Shown here: positions 1 to 7,140 of the stretch, piece by piece | Numbering within the stretch: position 1 is the first letter of the stretch | Layout of the letters: every line of letters starts with the position of its first letter | NCBI GenBank assembly: GCA_964350315.1 | Contig: CAYGJD010000018.1 | Span: forward strand, 1 to 23,398 | Length of the DNA stretch: 23,398 nt | DNA from: JAJZEO01 sp964350315 | GTDB lineage: Bacteria; Chlamydiota; Chlamydiia; Chlamydiales; 2-12-FULL-49-11 | Direction of reading: 5' to 3' | Program-made: the position numbers and the translations under genes | The notes under the pieces: generated by a model | Told to the model about the DNA's origin: nothing | Seen by the model: the letters and a program-made list of their open reading frames with translations, nothing else | Database searches by the model: none

Positions 1-2
1 AC

Positions 3-209
3 CTAATTGAAAATGTCAAAGAGGCTGTTAAAGAGTATTTTCGATCAGAGGGTGGAATTTTTTTAACACATCATTTGGTATTTCAAATTAAGGAAGAGCA
101 AGAATCTCGTCAGTTTTTTGCATGCATTGTAAATTCAGAAATGACACATGTTTTATTAAATAATTCATACTACCCCCCCAGAGGCAATTATGTTGGCGGC
201 TGTCGGTAA
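3..209 (+). CDS. 3' end of an unrecognised gene (5' truncated by window edge)
   Basis: An open frame runs in from the left edge for 68 codons to a TAA at 207-209; its start lies outside the window. The visible C-terminal part (starting LIENVKEAVKEYF) has mixed helix-like and strand-like character, and I recognise no family. A run of seven C residues (173-179) sits about ten codons before the stop in otherwise AT-rich DNA. Loss of one C would give a different tail (PPEAIMLAAVGKI, then TAA). The downstream gene has its own promoter, so the two are probably independent units. A 60-codon frame on the opposite strand overlaps and I treat it as a shadow. Chance openness of 68 codons in AT-rich DNA is unlikely but not excluded. 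Confidence 0.5.
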   Translation, partial: LIENVKEAVKEYFRSEGGIFLTHHLVFQIKEEQESRQFFACIVNSEMTHVLLNNSYYPPRGNYVGGCR

Positions 210-292
210 AATATAAATTAACAACAACTTTACGAAAAAAATGCTTAAATGTCATAAACAACGTGAACACATTATTTTAATGCGATTAAGAT

Positions 293-321
293 TTGGTAAA
301 AATACCAGTGTTTGCTACAAT
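293..321 (+). promoter_or_regulatory. Sigma-70-like promoter with extended -10 for the 360-986 gene
   Basis: TTGGTA (293-298), a 17-bp spacer and TACAAT (316-321). TG at 313-314 gives the extended -10 form TGnTACAAT. Transcription would start near 328, leaving a leader of about 32 nt that carries GAGAGG (347-352) seven bases before the ATG. Confidence 0.75.
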
Positions 322-359
322 CAATGGCGCAATTAACATAAAAACTGAGAGGTTTACAG

Positions 360-986
360 ATGGCAGACGCAGTAGCAGCATCAACAGCAGCAGCAAAATT
401 TTATACAGACGCAAAAGCGTTTGAAGGTTACAACCTTTACGCAGCAGCAACAGAAGAAGATGCAGCAGTAGAAGGTTTTAAAATTTCATATAACCAAACT
501 TCAAGCGAAGAAAAAATTCATTCAGGTCTTTGTGCTTGGGTTAAAGCAGTAGCATCATATTTATTTGAATTGATTAAGTGTAACTGTAAAACAGCTGAAA
601 ACCCAGGAATGTTCTGGTCTAAGCATACAGTAACAGTAATTACAGCAGAAATTTCTAATACTGAAGCATACTTAAACGTAGAGCAAATCATTAATTCAGC
701 TGGTAAAGCTCTTGGACAAGATTGGACAAAAGCTCCTGAAAAAGCAAAAGATGCAAAAGAAGAGCCAGTTGCTCCTTTAGCAGCTAAAGTTAAGACTTTT
801 ACTGATGCTTTTGAAGCTTCTAAAGTTGAAGGTAAAGCTGATGCAGGTCGTCTTGATTCAGTAAGAATTATTACTACTCAAATGGCTGGTAAAACAGTTT
901 CAGTTACAGCTTCTTTCGTTGTAGCAGGTGATAAGGCTGATAAGGCTGAAGATAAAGACCGCGTTGCAGTTACTTTCAAAGCGTAG
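360..986 (+). CDS. Alanine/lysine-rich protein of unknown function (208 aa)
   Basis: The ATG is set by GAGAGG seven bases upstream and by a strong promoter, and the gene ends at a good terminator, so it is a monocistronic unit. The protein has an Ala-rich acidic N-terminus, then a segment at about 55-74 (core WVKAVASYLFELIKC) that is amphipathic to hydrophobic and is followed by C74/C76. Next come strand-like residues 88-98, an Ala/Lys/Glu-rich helical stretch (about 105-160), and a C-terminal strand pair (169-172 and 178-189). There is no classical signal peptide. Alanine codons are mostly GCA in the first half and GCT in much of the second half. The promoter, Shine-Dalgarno site and uniform codons suggest abundant expression (inference). 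I recognise no family. A secreted effector or an abundant structural protein are both possible. Confidence 0.85.
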   Translation: MADAVAASTAAAKFYTDAKAFEGYNLYAAATEEDAAVEGFKISYNQTSSEEKIHSGLCAWVKAVASYLFELIKCNCKTAENPGMFWSKHTVTVITAEISNTEAYLNVEQIINSAGKALGQDWTKAPEKAKDAKEEPVAPLAAKVKTFTDAFEASKVEGKADAGRLDSVRIITTQMAGKTVSVTASFVVAGDKADKAEDKDRVAVTFKA

Positions 987-1014
987 TTTTTGAGTATAAG
1001 ATTTTAAAAGTATT

Positions 1015-1044
1015 AAGGCTTGCCGATTGGTGAGCCTTTTTTTT
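1015..1044 (+). terminator. Rho-independent terminator after the 208-aa gene
   Basis: AAGGCTTGCC (1015-1024) pairs with GGTGAGCCTT (1029-1038), ten pairs including two G-U, closing a GATT loop. Eight T residues follow (1037-1044). A further AGGCT at 1045-1049 can pair with the AGCCT arm as an alternative hairpin. Confidence 0.85.
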
Positions 1045-1090
1045 AGGCTTAGCTAAAGTAATTTTTAATGAAAAATTCTGGGAGGGGAGT

Positions 1091-2281
1091 GTGGTAGAAG
1101 GCGTTTGTTCGGCATTAAGGAAGTTTACTACTACAGATGGTCAGATTTTTCAACAAGATCCTTCTGGAGGCATTGAAAGTTCGTTAGAAGGGCTTGTTCG
1201 CACCAAAGTCTCAGAAAGAATTCCGGATCTAAATATAGAGGAACTGCTAGGAAGAATCAAAGTCTTGGTGGCAGAGCATCTCACATTGATGTCAGGTAAG
1301 ATTCCTACAGGTCTTGAGCTAATGGTAGCAAAAGCGGGGGTTGTTTCCTTGTCCTTTTTTCATGGTTTAGATCGCTTTGAAATCGGGAATGGGGAATTTC
1401 TAGCTAGTAGTCGTTTTGAGTTTCAAGGAAGTGATAATTGCTGTGCATTTAAAATAGCGAGAATGGAAACATTAGCCCGACGTGAACTTAAGGTTCAGAT
1501 GTCTTTGCGACGTATTTTTCTTTCTGAGAAGGATATTCAAGGTAATAGCAAATTTATATTAAACATGGTTGATCGTGTCGCCTCTAATTTGCTTGGTGCT
1601 TCGAGTGAGTTGTGGGTGAAGTTAAGAAAGGCAAGTGGATCACTCAAGGTTATAACATTTACTCCAATCTATTGTCTTACATTACCAGAGAGCATAAGAC
1701 AGTTAAAGCAGAGTGAGCGTACGAACATTGAAAATGCTTCTGAAGGACCATTCTTAGGTAGTAAGGTGTCAATTCAAACTGACGCGAAAAATCATTGTGT
1801 TTTAGATGTAGTTTTTGAGGTTCCTGATGTTGTTTTATCAACTTCTCCAACTTTATTCCCCTTCAACTTGAATGAAGATTGGTGGGATAATGAAGCAACG
1901 AAATTTAATACTCATGAGCAAAGGTATTCAAGTTATTGCTCATTTGTTTTTGCATATCTAACCTGGGCTTTTAAGAAGATTTTTTGCTCGGCAGTAGAGA
2001 AGGCGCCTACTTATAATTATGTCGTTTCTCAGCGAATGCAATTTGCAGGGAAAGCAAATGGAAAAGCTCTTCCCACGGAGGAAATTGATAAATTATTAGA
2101 GTACGTAGAGAAGAAGACTTCATTTTCTTGGAAAGAGAAAAAGGAGGAATTGGTTTCTGCAATTTTAAATAAATTAGAGGATGGTCTTACATTTTCTATT
2201 GAGTATTCCGAATCAAAATGTAGTCTTCAAGTGATGGGCGCACTTGGAAACACAGTCTATTTCAGAGAGTTAAAAAAATAA
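1091..2281 (+). CDS. Protein of unknown function (396 aa), GTG start
   Basis: The start is GTG, set by a strong purine-rich Shine-Dalgarno (GGAGGGG, 1081-1087) just upstream; no in-frame ATG lies closer to it. I recognise no family. What can be seen is a series of helix-then-beta-hairpin units, clearest at about residues 50-90, 155-196 and 352-385. There is also a hydrophobic segment at about 280-299 (core SYCSFVFAYLTWAFKKIFCS) flanked by Lys, which could be one membrane span or a buried helix. Similar pieces appear in the 526-aa protein encoded at 8930-10510, where the motif helix-(K/E)DGL-strand-turn-strand recurs. The gene lies 104 bases after the previous stop and behind its terminator. 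I see no convincing promoter of its own, so it may depend on readthrough. Confidence 0.85.
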   Translation: MVEGVCSALRKFTTTDGQIFQQDPSGGIESSLEGLVRTKVSERIPDLNIEELLGRIKVLVAEHLTLMSGKIPTGLELMVAKAGVVSLSFFHGLDRFEIGNGEFLASSRFEFQGSDNCCAFKIARMETLARRELKVQMSLRRIFLSEKDIQGNSKFILNMVDRVASNLLGASSELWVKLRKASGSLKVITFTPIYCLTLPESIRQLKQSERTNIENASEGPFLGSKVSIQTDAKNHCVLDVVFEVPDVVLSTSPTLFPFNLNEDWWDNEATKFNTHEQRYSSYCSFVFAYLTWAFKKIFCSAVEKAPTYNYVVSQRMQFAGKANGKALPTEEIDKLLEYVEKKTSFSWKEKKEELVSAILNKLEDGLTFSIEYSESKCSLQVMGALGNTVYFRELKK

Positions 2282-2319
2282 TTTAATTCTCTTGTAAAAA
2301 AATTTCTTTATATCATATG

Positions 2320-2348
2320 TTGTCTTACTGTAAAGATTGTGTTAACAA
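2320..2348 (+). promoter_or_regulatory. Possible promoter upstream of the 368-aa gene
   Basis: TTGTCT (2320-2325), 17 bp, TAACAA (2343-2348) fits a sigma-70-like layout in the 188-base gap 2282-2469. The gap is AT-rich, so chance matches are likely. It also holds an orphan AGGAGGGG (2358-2365) with no usable start codon nearby. I see no terminator for the preceding gene. Confidence 0.3.
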
Positions 2349-2469
2349 TCGGTGTTTTAGGAGGGGCCAAACTTTCTACATATTAGTGATAGTAAAATAG
2401 CAGTAAAAATAAATAGAGTCTGACGTTGATTTAGGCTTATAAAATAATGATATAAAAAGGAGGAAAGTT

Positions 2470-3576
2470 ATGCTTTCAACAACTATAGATGGCATCAGGC
2501 CAGTACTTGCAAATATGGCGAATCCAGAAATATTTTTTGAATTCCCCAATCCAGATTTGGAAAGGTTAGAAGTAGGAGATGCTGGGTTAATTGGTATAGA
2601 TAATCCAGATGTCACAGAAAAAAAAATGTCAAAATTACAAATGGCTTTTTTCTTTCGAGGCGAAGAGACAAGAGATTTTACTCTTGTGAGACACACTCTT
2701 ACAGATACTGCTACTGAGGAAGTACAAGTTGTTCCAACGAGTGGTATGATTAGATTGCCTGTTGTGGACAAAAAAGTTCTAACTGAAATATTCCGTGAAG
2801 TCTTTGTTGATAGATGTGTAGATTTTGATAATGTGAGTTTGATTGCAGAAGCACTTGCGCAAAATTGCATTGCTCAATTTAAAAGTGAAGATTCCGCTAG
2901 ATTGTTTGGCGCGTTTAAAATGACAATAAACCGTGAAATGACACCAGAAGGGGTGACAGAATTTTCTCTTGTACTTTCAGCATTAAAATCACAGTTTGTA
3001 GGTTTGGAAGTTCTTGAAAAAGCATGTGATATTGAACTTTCTACTTCAACTAATGGAGAAAAACATAAAATTGAAGTTAAACCAAAACGTTTAAGAAGAC
3101 CCTCTGTTTCGTATGATCGAGATGATATTTCGGCTGAGATTAAAAGCGTGTTTGATCAAGGTGGAAGTGTGATGATTCCTGAAAATGGAACAAGAAGGGA
3201 AGTGATTTGTGAAGAACTTTTGAAAAAAATGAAGTTTGAAGGAGTGGCTTTAAGAAGGCTGTTACCATGTCTTAATGCTGCAATCATTGAACTTGAACAA
3301 GAAGGGTATGCTTTTAATGGCAAAGGTGTTGTTGCATATACTGCGGCAGGACTTAGGCCAGAAGACCCGCATAAAATTTATTTAGTGGTTAAGCCTTTTT
3401 CATTAACATCAAAAGTAGATGAAAAGGAATTAAAAACACTGAAGCTAATATTTAATGCGGCTTTTCAAAAGGGAAGTCGTCTGGTTAGGATGGACCAACT
3501 ATTTAAAGTCGACACTTTTGAAGCAGACAGTTATTACTTTGGGGCACACTCGGCTGTTGAGTTGGCGCTAAGGTGA
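2470..3576 (+). CDS. Protein of unknown function (368 aa)
   Basis: The ATG is set by an ideal Shine-Dalgarno (AAGGAGG, 2457-2463) six bases upstream. No signal peptide or membrane span is visible. Short strand-turn-strand pieces recur, for example residues 147-169 (around MTINREMTPEGVTEFSLVLS) and 186-205 (around DIELSTSTNGEKHKIEVK), each preceded by a predicted helix. Residues 217-280 look like a small helical domain with a basic stretch (VKPKRLRRP) just before it. Residues 283-311 form another hairpin. I recognise no family. Its style resembles the 396- and 526-aa proteins in this window, so it may be a diverged member of the same lineage-specific group. It is followed after 43 bases by xerC, which seems to have its own promoter. 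Confidence 0.85.
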   Translation: MLSTTIDGIRPVLANMANPEIFFEFPNPDLERLEVGDAGLIGIDNPDVTEKKMSKLQMAFFFRGEETRDFTLVRHTLTDTATEEVQVVPTSGMIRLPVVDKKVLTEIFREVFVDRCVDFDNVSLIAEALAQNCIAQFKSEDSARLFGAFKMTINREMTPEGVTEFSLVLSALKSQFVGLEVLEKACDIELSTSTNGEKHKIEVKPKRLRRPSVSYDRDDISAEIKSVFDQGGSVMIPENGTRREVICEELLKKMKFEGVALRRLLPCLNAAIIELEQEGYAFNGKGVVAYTAAGLRPEDPHKIYLVVKPFSLTSKVDEKELKTLKLIFNAAFQKGSRLVRMDQLFKVDTFEADSYYFGAHSAVELALR

Positions 3577-3583
3577 CTATAAA

Positions 3584-3612
3584 TTGCTCTTGTATCTTCT
3601 TTTTGTTATATA
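3584..3612 (+). promoter_or_regulatory. Promoter directly abutting xerC
   Basis: TTGCTC (3584-3589), 17 bp, TATATA (3607-3612), with TG at 3604-3605 giving an extended -10 (TGTTATATA). The expected start site falls at 3619-3620, which is the A of the xerC ATG, so the transcript may have no leader. The only ribosome-site-like sequence (AGAAG, 3612-3616) would lie outside such an mRNA. Confidence 0.5.
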
Positions 3613-3619
3613 GAAGTAG

Positions 3620-4525
3620 ATGAGCGATAAGAAAATTGAGAATTTTATAACGTATTTGCGGGATGTGAGGGGATTTTCCCCTCACACTCTTCGCAATTAT
3701 TCGATCGATTTAATTGAATATCAGAAACATTCAAATGGAAATATTTCTGAAAAAACAATTAGAAATTATCTACATGCTTTGACATTAGAAAGTAAAAGTA
3801 AGGCAACGATTGCTCGTAAACTTTCAGCAATACGTTCATTTGCAAAGTATCTTGTGAGAAATAAAGAATTAAAAGAAAATCCCGCAGCACTTATTGCAAC
3901 TCCAAAACAAAAAAAACGTCTCCCAAAGGCTTTGACATTAGAAGATATTGCGGCATTCATTGCACTATGCGATGTAACGTCTTATCTTGGGTTTCGTGAT
4001 AGAACGATAATGGAAGTTCTTTACTCTTCTGGTATTCGAGTTGCTGAATTATGTGGTTTGGATAAAAAGGATTTTAGTTATGCAGACCGTACGATTAAAG
4101 TTATGGGAAAGGGAAAAAAAATGCGCATTGCTTATCTTACAAAGGATGCAGCAAACTGGCTTTTTAAATACCTTAATCATCCGTTGCGACATTTAGATTC
4201 AGAAAAGCATCAAAAAGAAAAAGATTTAAGAGCTGTATTTCTTAATAGGTTTGGAGTGCGTCTTACATCGCGGTCTGTAGATCGCATCTTTTCATTAATC
4301 TGCAAAAACAATGGGCTGAGTGGGCATATTACTCCGCATACATTTAGGCACTCTATTGCAACTCACTTGCTCGAAAATGGACTTGATTTGAAGACAATAC
4401 AAGAATTGTTAGGACATGCTTCTCTAAAGACGACAACAATCTATACAGCTGTTTCAACAAAGTTAAAGCGGAAAACTTATGATGAAGCACACCCATTAAT
4501 GAAGATCGGTTCATCAAAATCATAA
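3620..4525 (+). CDS. xerC: Tyrosine recombinase XerC
   Basis: Site-specific recombinase that, with XerD, resolves chromosome dimers at dif near FtsK during division. The protein is 301 residues, normal for the family. The N-terminal SAM-like DNA-binding domain (about 1-95) opens with the XerC/D hallmark GFSPHTLRNYSIDL. The catalytic domain (about 105-295) keeps all active-site residues: R140 (SSGIRVAEL), K164 (MGKGKK), H240 and R243 (HTFRHS), H266 (LGHAS) and nucleophile Y275. The C-terminal YDEAHP resembles the XerC rather than XerD end, which is why I assign XerC. There is no strong Shine-Dalgarno and the promoter abuts the ATG. A 16-bp hairpin covers the stop codon. It converges on ald. 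Confidence 0.93.
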   Translation: MSDKKIENFITYLRDVRGFSPHTLRNYSIDLIEYQKHSNGNISEKTIRNYLHALTLESKSKATIARKLSAIRSFAKYLVRNKELKENPAALIATPKQKKRLPKALTLEDIAAFIALCDVTSYLGFRDRTIMEVLYSSGIRVAELCGLDKKDFSYADRTIKVMGKGKKMRIAYLTKDAANWLFKYLNHPLRHLDSEKHQKEKDLRAVFLNRFGVRLTSRSVDRIFSLICKNNGLSGHITPHTFRHSIATHLLENGLDLKTIQELLGHASLKTTTIYTAVSTKLKRKTYDEAHPLMKIGSSKS

Positions 4526-4546
4526 TCTTTGTTAATGGGTTGTTTT
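4491..4546 (+). terminator. Long hairpin over the xerC stop codon, probable terminator
   Basis: Bases 4491-4506 pair with 4525-4540 over 16 positions (14 Watson-Crick plus two G-U) around an 18-nt loop. TGTTTT (4541-4546) follows, giving an imperfect U tract for the + strand. The hairpin includes the last xerC codons and the TAA. On the - strand no T run follows it, so I see no clear terminator for ald. Confidence 0.55.
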
Positions 4547-4572
4547 GCCGCTTGTCCTTTACGAAAGACTCT

Positions 4573-5703
4573 TTATGCGCCCAAACATCTTTCAGGTGGT
4601 ACATATTGATAGCCGAGGTCTGTTGCAACGTGTTGATTTGTTACTTTTCCACGATAGATATTGAGCCCTGCCCTAAATAAGGCGTCGTCTTTTAGAGCTT
4701 TAACATATCCTTCGTTGGCAATGCGAATTGCATACGGGTAGGTTGCGTTCGTTAAGGCTTGTGTTGCAGTTCTTGCGCAGGCACCCGGCATATTTGCAAC
4801 ACAGTAGTGTACTACATCGTCAACGATATATGTGGGCTTTTCATGAGTTGTTGCACGAGATGTTTCAAAGCAACCGCCTTGATCGATAGATACATCAACT
4901 ATGACAGAACCTGGTTGCATATTAGAAATCATTTCACGACTTACAAGTTTTGGTGCGATTTTTCCTGGAATTAAAACTGCACCGATCACAAGGTCTGCGT
5001 GGCTAGTAAGTTTTGCAACAATTTGTGGTGTTGAGTATAACGTATTCAGTCTGCCTTGATAGAGTGCATCAAGCTCGCGAAGACGGCTAAGATTTTGGTC
5101 AAGTATTGTGACTCGAGCGCCAAGACCCATTGCCATCTGGGCTGCGTTTATTCCAACAATTCCGCCACCTAGAATAACAACTTCAGCTGCGAGTACTCCT
5201 GGAACGCCTCCAAGCAAAACTCCTCTTCCGCCACCGGCCATTTGCAAGCAAAATGCACCCGCTTGAACAGAGATTCTTCCTGCAATTTCACTCATTGGAG
5301 TTAGAAGGGGAAGTCTTCCAGCTGCATCGATGACAGTTTCATAGGCAATTGCGATTACACCTCTTTCAAGAAGCTGTCTTGTTTGATTTGGATCTGGTGC
5401 TAGATGTAAATAACAAAAAAGAATTTGACCTTCGTGCATTAACGGGAATTCTTCATCTTGAGGCTCTTTAACCTTGATGATCATATCTGCTTCCCAAACA
5501 CGTTGTGCTGTAGGCACAATTGTTGCGCCGGCTTTTTCATACATATCATCAGGATAGCCAATTCGTTCTCCTGCGTTTGTCTCAACGAGAACTTTATGCC
5601 CAGCATCACAAAACCCTTGTATCATTGTTGGTGTCGCCCCAACTCGGTATTCCATGTTTTTAACTTCTTTCGGAATTCCAATTTTTATTTTTTTTATGCT
5701 CAT
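4573..5703 (-). CDS. ald: Alanine dehydrogenase
   Basis: NAD-dependent L-alanine dehydrogenase (EC 1.4.1.1), which interconverts L-alanine with pyruvate, ammonium and NADH in the cytosol. The 376-residue length is typical. It begins with the family N-terminus (KIGIPKEVKNMEYRV). Substrate-binding and catalytic residues fit the family: K79 in KVKEP, H100 in YLHLAPD and D274 in VDVSIDQGGCFE. The NAD-binding Rossmann motif GGGIVGINAA lies at about 179-188. The start is supported by a TGGAG site about six bases upstream. It is the last gene of the glyA-clpP-dapF-ald run and begins 27 bases after dapF. Its presence beside glyA and dapF suggests a link between alanine supply and cell-wall precursors, though alanine catabolism is equally possible. 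Confidence 0.93.
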   Translation of the reverse strand: MSIKKIKIGIPKEVKNMEYRVGATPTMIQGFCDAGHKVLVETNAGERIGYPDDMYEKAGATIVPTAQRVWEADMIIKVKEPQDEEFPLMHEGQILFCYLHLAPDPNQTRQLLERGVIAIAYETVIDAAGRLPLLTPMSEIAGRISVQAGAFCLQMAGGGRGVLLGGVPGVLAAEVVILGGGIVGINAAQMAMGLGARVTILDQNLSRLRELDALYQGRLNTLYSTPQIVAKLTSHADLVIGAVLIPGKIAPKLVSREMISNMQPGSVIVDVSIDQGGCFETSRATTHEKPTYIVDDVVHYCVANMPGACARTATQALTNATYPYAIRIANEGYVKALKDDALFRAGLNIYRGKVTNQHVATDLGYQYVPPERCLGA

Positions 5704-5730
5704 GACGACTCCAGTGTTATTTCGTGGGTT

Positions 5731-6516
5731 TTAATGGATAAAGCTTTTTTTGGGAGTAAAATTTCCTTCGTAGACAAATTTCGCCGGGCCAAGCATCCAG
5801 AGGATCTTGGAGCTATCAAACGCAAAAACAGTTTCTTCGTTTTTTGAGGAAATGATTCGTATGCGGTTTTGATTTTTTAAGTGTTTATATGCAATGGCAG
5901 TGGCAGCGCCACCTGTCCCACATGAGAGAGTCTCTTTTTCAACGCCTTTTTCAAAAGTTCTAACGTGTATAAGGTCGTTTTCTTTTACCTGCGCAAAATT
6001 TACATTTACACCATAAGGGTGAAACATTTCGTGGTGTCTATATAAAGATGCAAGAGGAAGAAACTGTTCTTGTGTAATGTCATCAACAAATACAACAAGG
6101 TGTTCTGTTCCTGAAAAAACTAAATACCCTTCCATGTCCATTGGAAGTGGAATAGAAGTTTCTATGATTTCTGCGATCGGCAAAGATGCTCGGACTAGCT
6201 CTCCGTGCATCTCAGCTAAACAAATCCCCGAATTAGTCTCAACAGTGCAGGATTTGTTTAAATGTTTTGCAATGCAACGAAGTCCATTTCCACACATTTT
6301 TGCTTCTGCGCCATCGGGATTAAAGATGCGCATTTTTGCATCAGAAAGGATAGATTGCTGAATGAGCAAAACGCCATCTGCCCCAACTCCATAGTTTCGA
6401 TTACAGATGGCTTCAATTTTATTTCGAAAGTTCGCAAGAAATGTATTCGAATAGTCTTCTATTAGAATAAAGTCGTTTCCACAGCCTTGATACTTAAAAA
6501 ATTTAATCGAGTCCAA
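5731..6516 (-). CDS. dapF: Diaminopimelate epimerase
   Basis: Converts LL- to meso-diaminopimelate (EC 5.1.1.7) for peptidoglycan and lysine synthesis. It is 261 residues long with the family opening IKFFKYQGCGNDF and both catalytic cysteines: C75 in MCGNGLRC and C199 in LSCGTGGAAT. The start is TTG (6516-6514), inside the end of clpP: the two genes overlap by 14 bases and no better start fits the conserved N-terminus, which suggests translational coupling. The ribosome site is weak. In Chlamydia trachomatis, DapF is known also to racemise glutamate, because a separate MurI is lacking. Whether that holds here cannot be read from the sequence. Confidence 0.93.
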   Translation of the reverse strand: MDSIKFFKYQGCGNDFILIEDYSNTFLANFRNKIEAICNRNYGVGADGVLLIQQSILSDAKMRIFNPDGAEAKMCGNGLRCIAKHLNKSCTVETNSGICLAEMHGELVRASLPIAEIIETSIPLPMDMEGYLVFSGTEHLVVFVDDITQEQFLPLASLYRHHEMFHPYGVNVNFAQVKENDLIHVRTFEKGVEKETLSCGTGGAATAIAYKHLKNQNRIRIISSKNEETVFAFDSSKILWMLGPAKFVYEGNFTPKKSFIH

Positions 6517-7108
6517 TTTCTTTATAGCTCGTTACGATTTTATCGATAAGTCCAAAAGCAATTGCTTCTTCTGCTGAGAGCCAAGTGTCTCTATCGAGAG
6601 CCTTCTCAATTCTCTTTCTTTCTTGTCCTGTTTTTTCTTTATAAATATCAATCAAGAGTTCTCTTGTTTTGATGATTTCTTTTGCTTGAATTTCAAGGTC
6701 TGTTGCTTGCCCTTGAATTACGCCAGAGATAAGAGGTTGGTGTATCATGATGCGAGCGTGATGTGAGGCAAATCTAAATCCTTTTACTCCAGCAAGACTC
6801 AAGATTGATCCCATTGATGCGGCAAGACCAGAGACTAGAGTATATACAGGGGCATTGATCATTTGGATTTGATCCCAAATCGCCATGCCAGAATCAACTG
6901 ATCCACCAGGAGAATTGATAATAAGTAAAATAGGTTTTGTAGAATCTAGATGTTCAAGGTACCAAAGTTTTCCGATTACTGCTTGTGCTGTTTTTTCATC
7001 GACCTGAGATGAGAAGAAAATTCTTCTTTGCTTCATCATCATTTCGTTGATTTTTTGGTCGAAATCGACGCCCTTTTTTTCTTCTGTACAAGTATCATTT
7101 TGTGGCAT
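6503..7108 (-). CDS. clpP: ATP-dependent Clp protease proteolytic subunit (ClpP1-like)
   Basis: Serine protease subunit that forms the barrel fed by ClpX/ClpC ATPases. The catalytic triad is visible: S98 (GLAASMG), H123 (MIHQP) and D174 (DRDTWLSAEEA). The protein is 201 residues from the ATG at 7108-7106, which has AAGGAG (7120-7125) about 11 bases upstream. The frame stays open 16 codons further, into the end of glyA, but that extension has no ribosome site. Chlamydiae usually have two clpP genes; the position between glyA and dapF matches ClpP1 (CT431). The N-terminus to about residue 20 is longer and more acidic than in E. coli. Confidence 0.93.
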   Translation of the reverse strand: MPQNDTCTEEKKGVDFDQKINEMMMKQRRIFFSSQVDEKTAQAVIGKLWYLEHLDSTKPILLIINSPGGSVDSGMAIWDQIQMINAPVYTLVSGLAASMGSILSLAGVKGFRFASHHARIMIHQPLISGVIQGQATDLEIQAKEIIKTRELLIDIYKEKTGQERKRIEKALDRDTWLSAEEAIAFGLIDKIVTSYKEIGLD

Positions 7109-7140
7109 ATTTCTTAGGTCTCCTTGAAAGTTTCGGCAAA

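Noticed and set aside
88..270. 60-codon frame on the - strand
   Set aside because: Overlaps the 3' end of the truncated + strand gene; no ribosome site and no recognisable protein character.
2358..2410. Orphan AGGAGGGG Shine-Dalgarno before the 368-aa gene
   Set aside because: No ATG, GTG or TTG at a workable distance opens a frame longer than a few codons; the nearest frame would need an ATT start.
2376..2870. 164-codon frame on the - strand
   Set aside because: Lies antisense across the well-supported 368-aa gene; Ser/Thr-rich translation typical of a shadow frame.
3620..4525. xerC as an integrase of a mobile element
   Set aside because: Sequence has the housekeeping XerC N-terminus and C-terminus; no attachment-site repeats, tRNA gene or phage genes are visible nearby.
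5458..5847. 129-codon + strand frame across ald and dapF
   Set aside because: Antisense shadow; Cys/Phe/Asn-rich translation without domain character.
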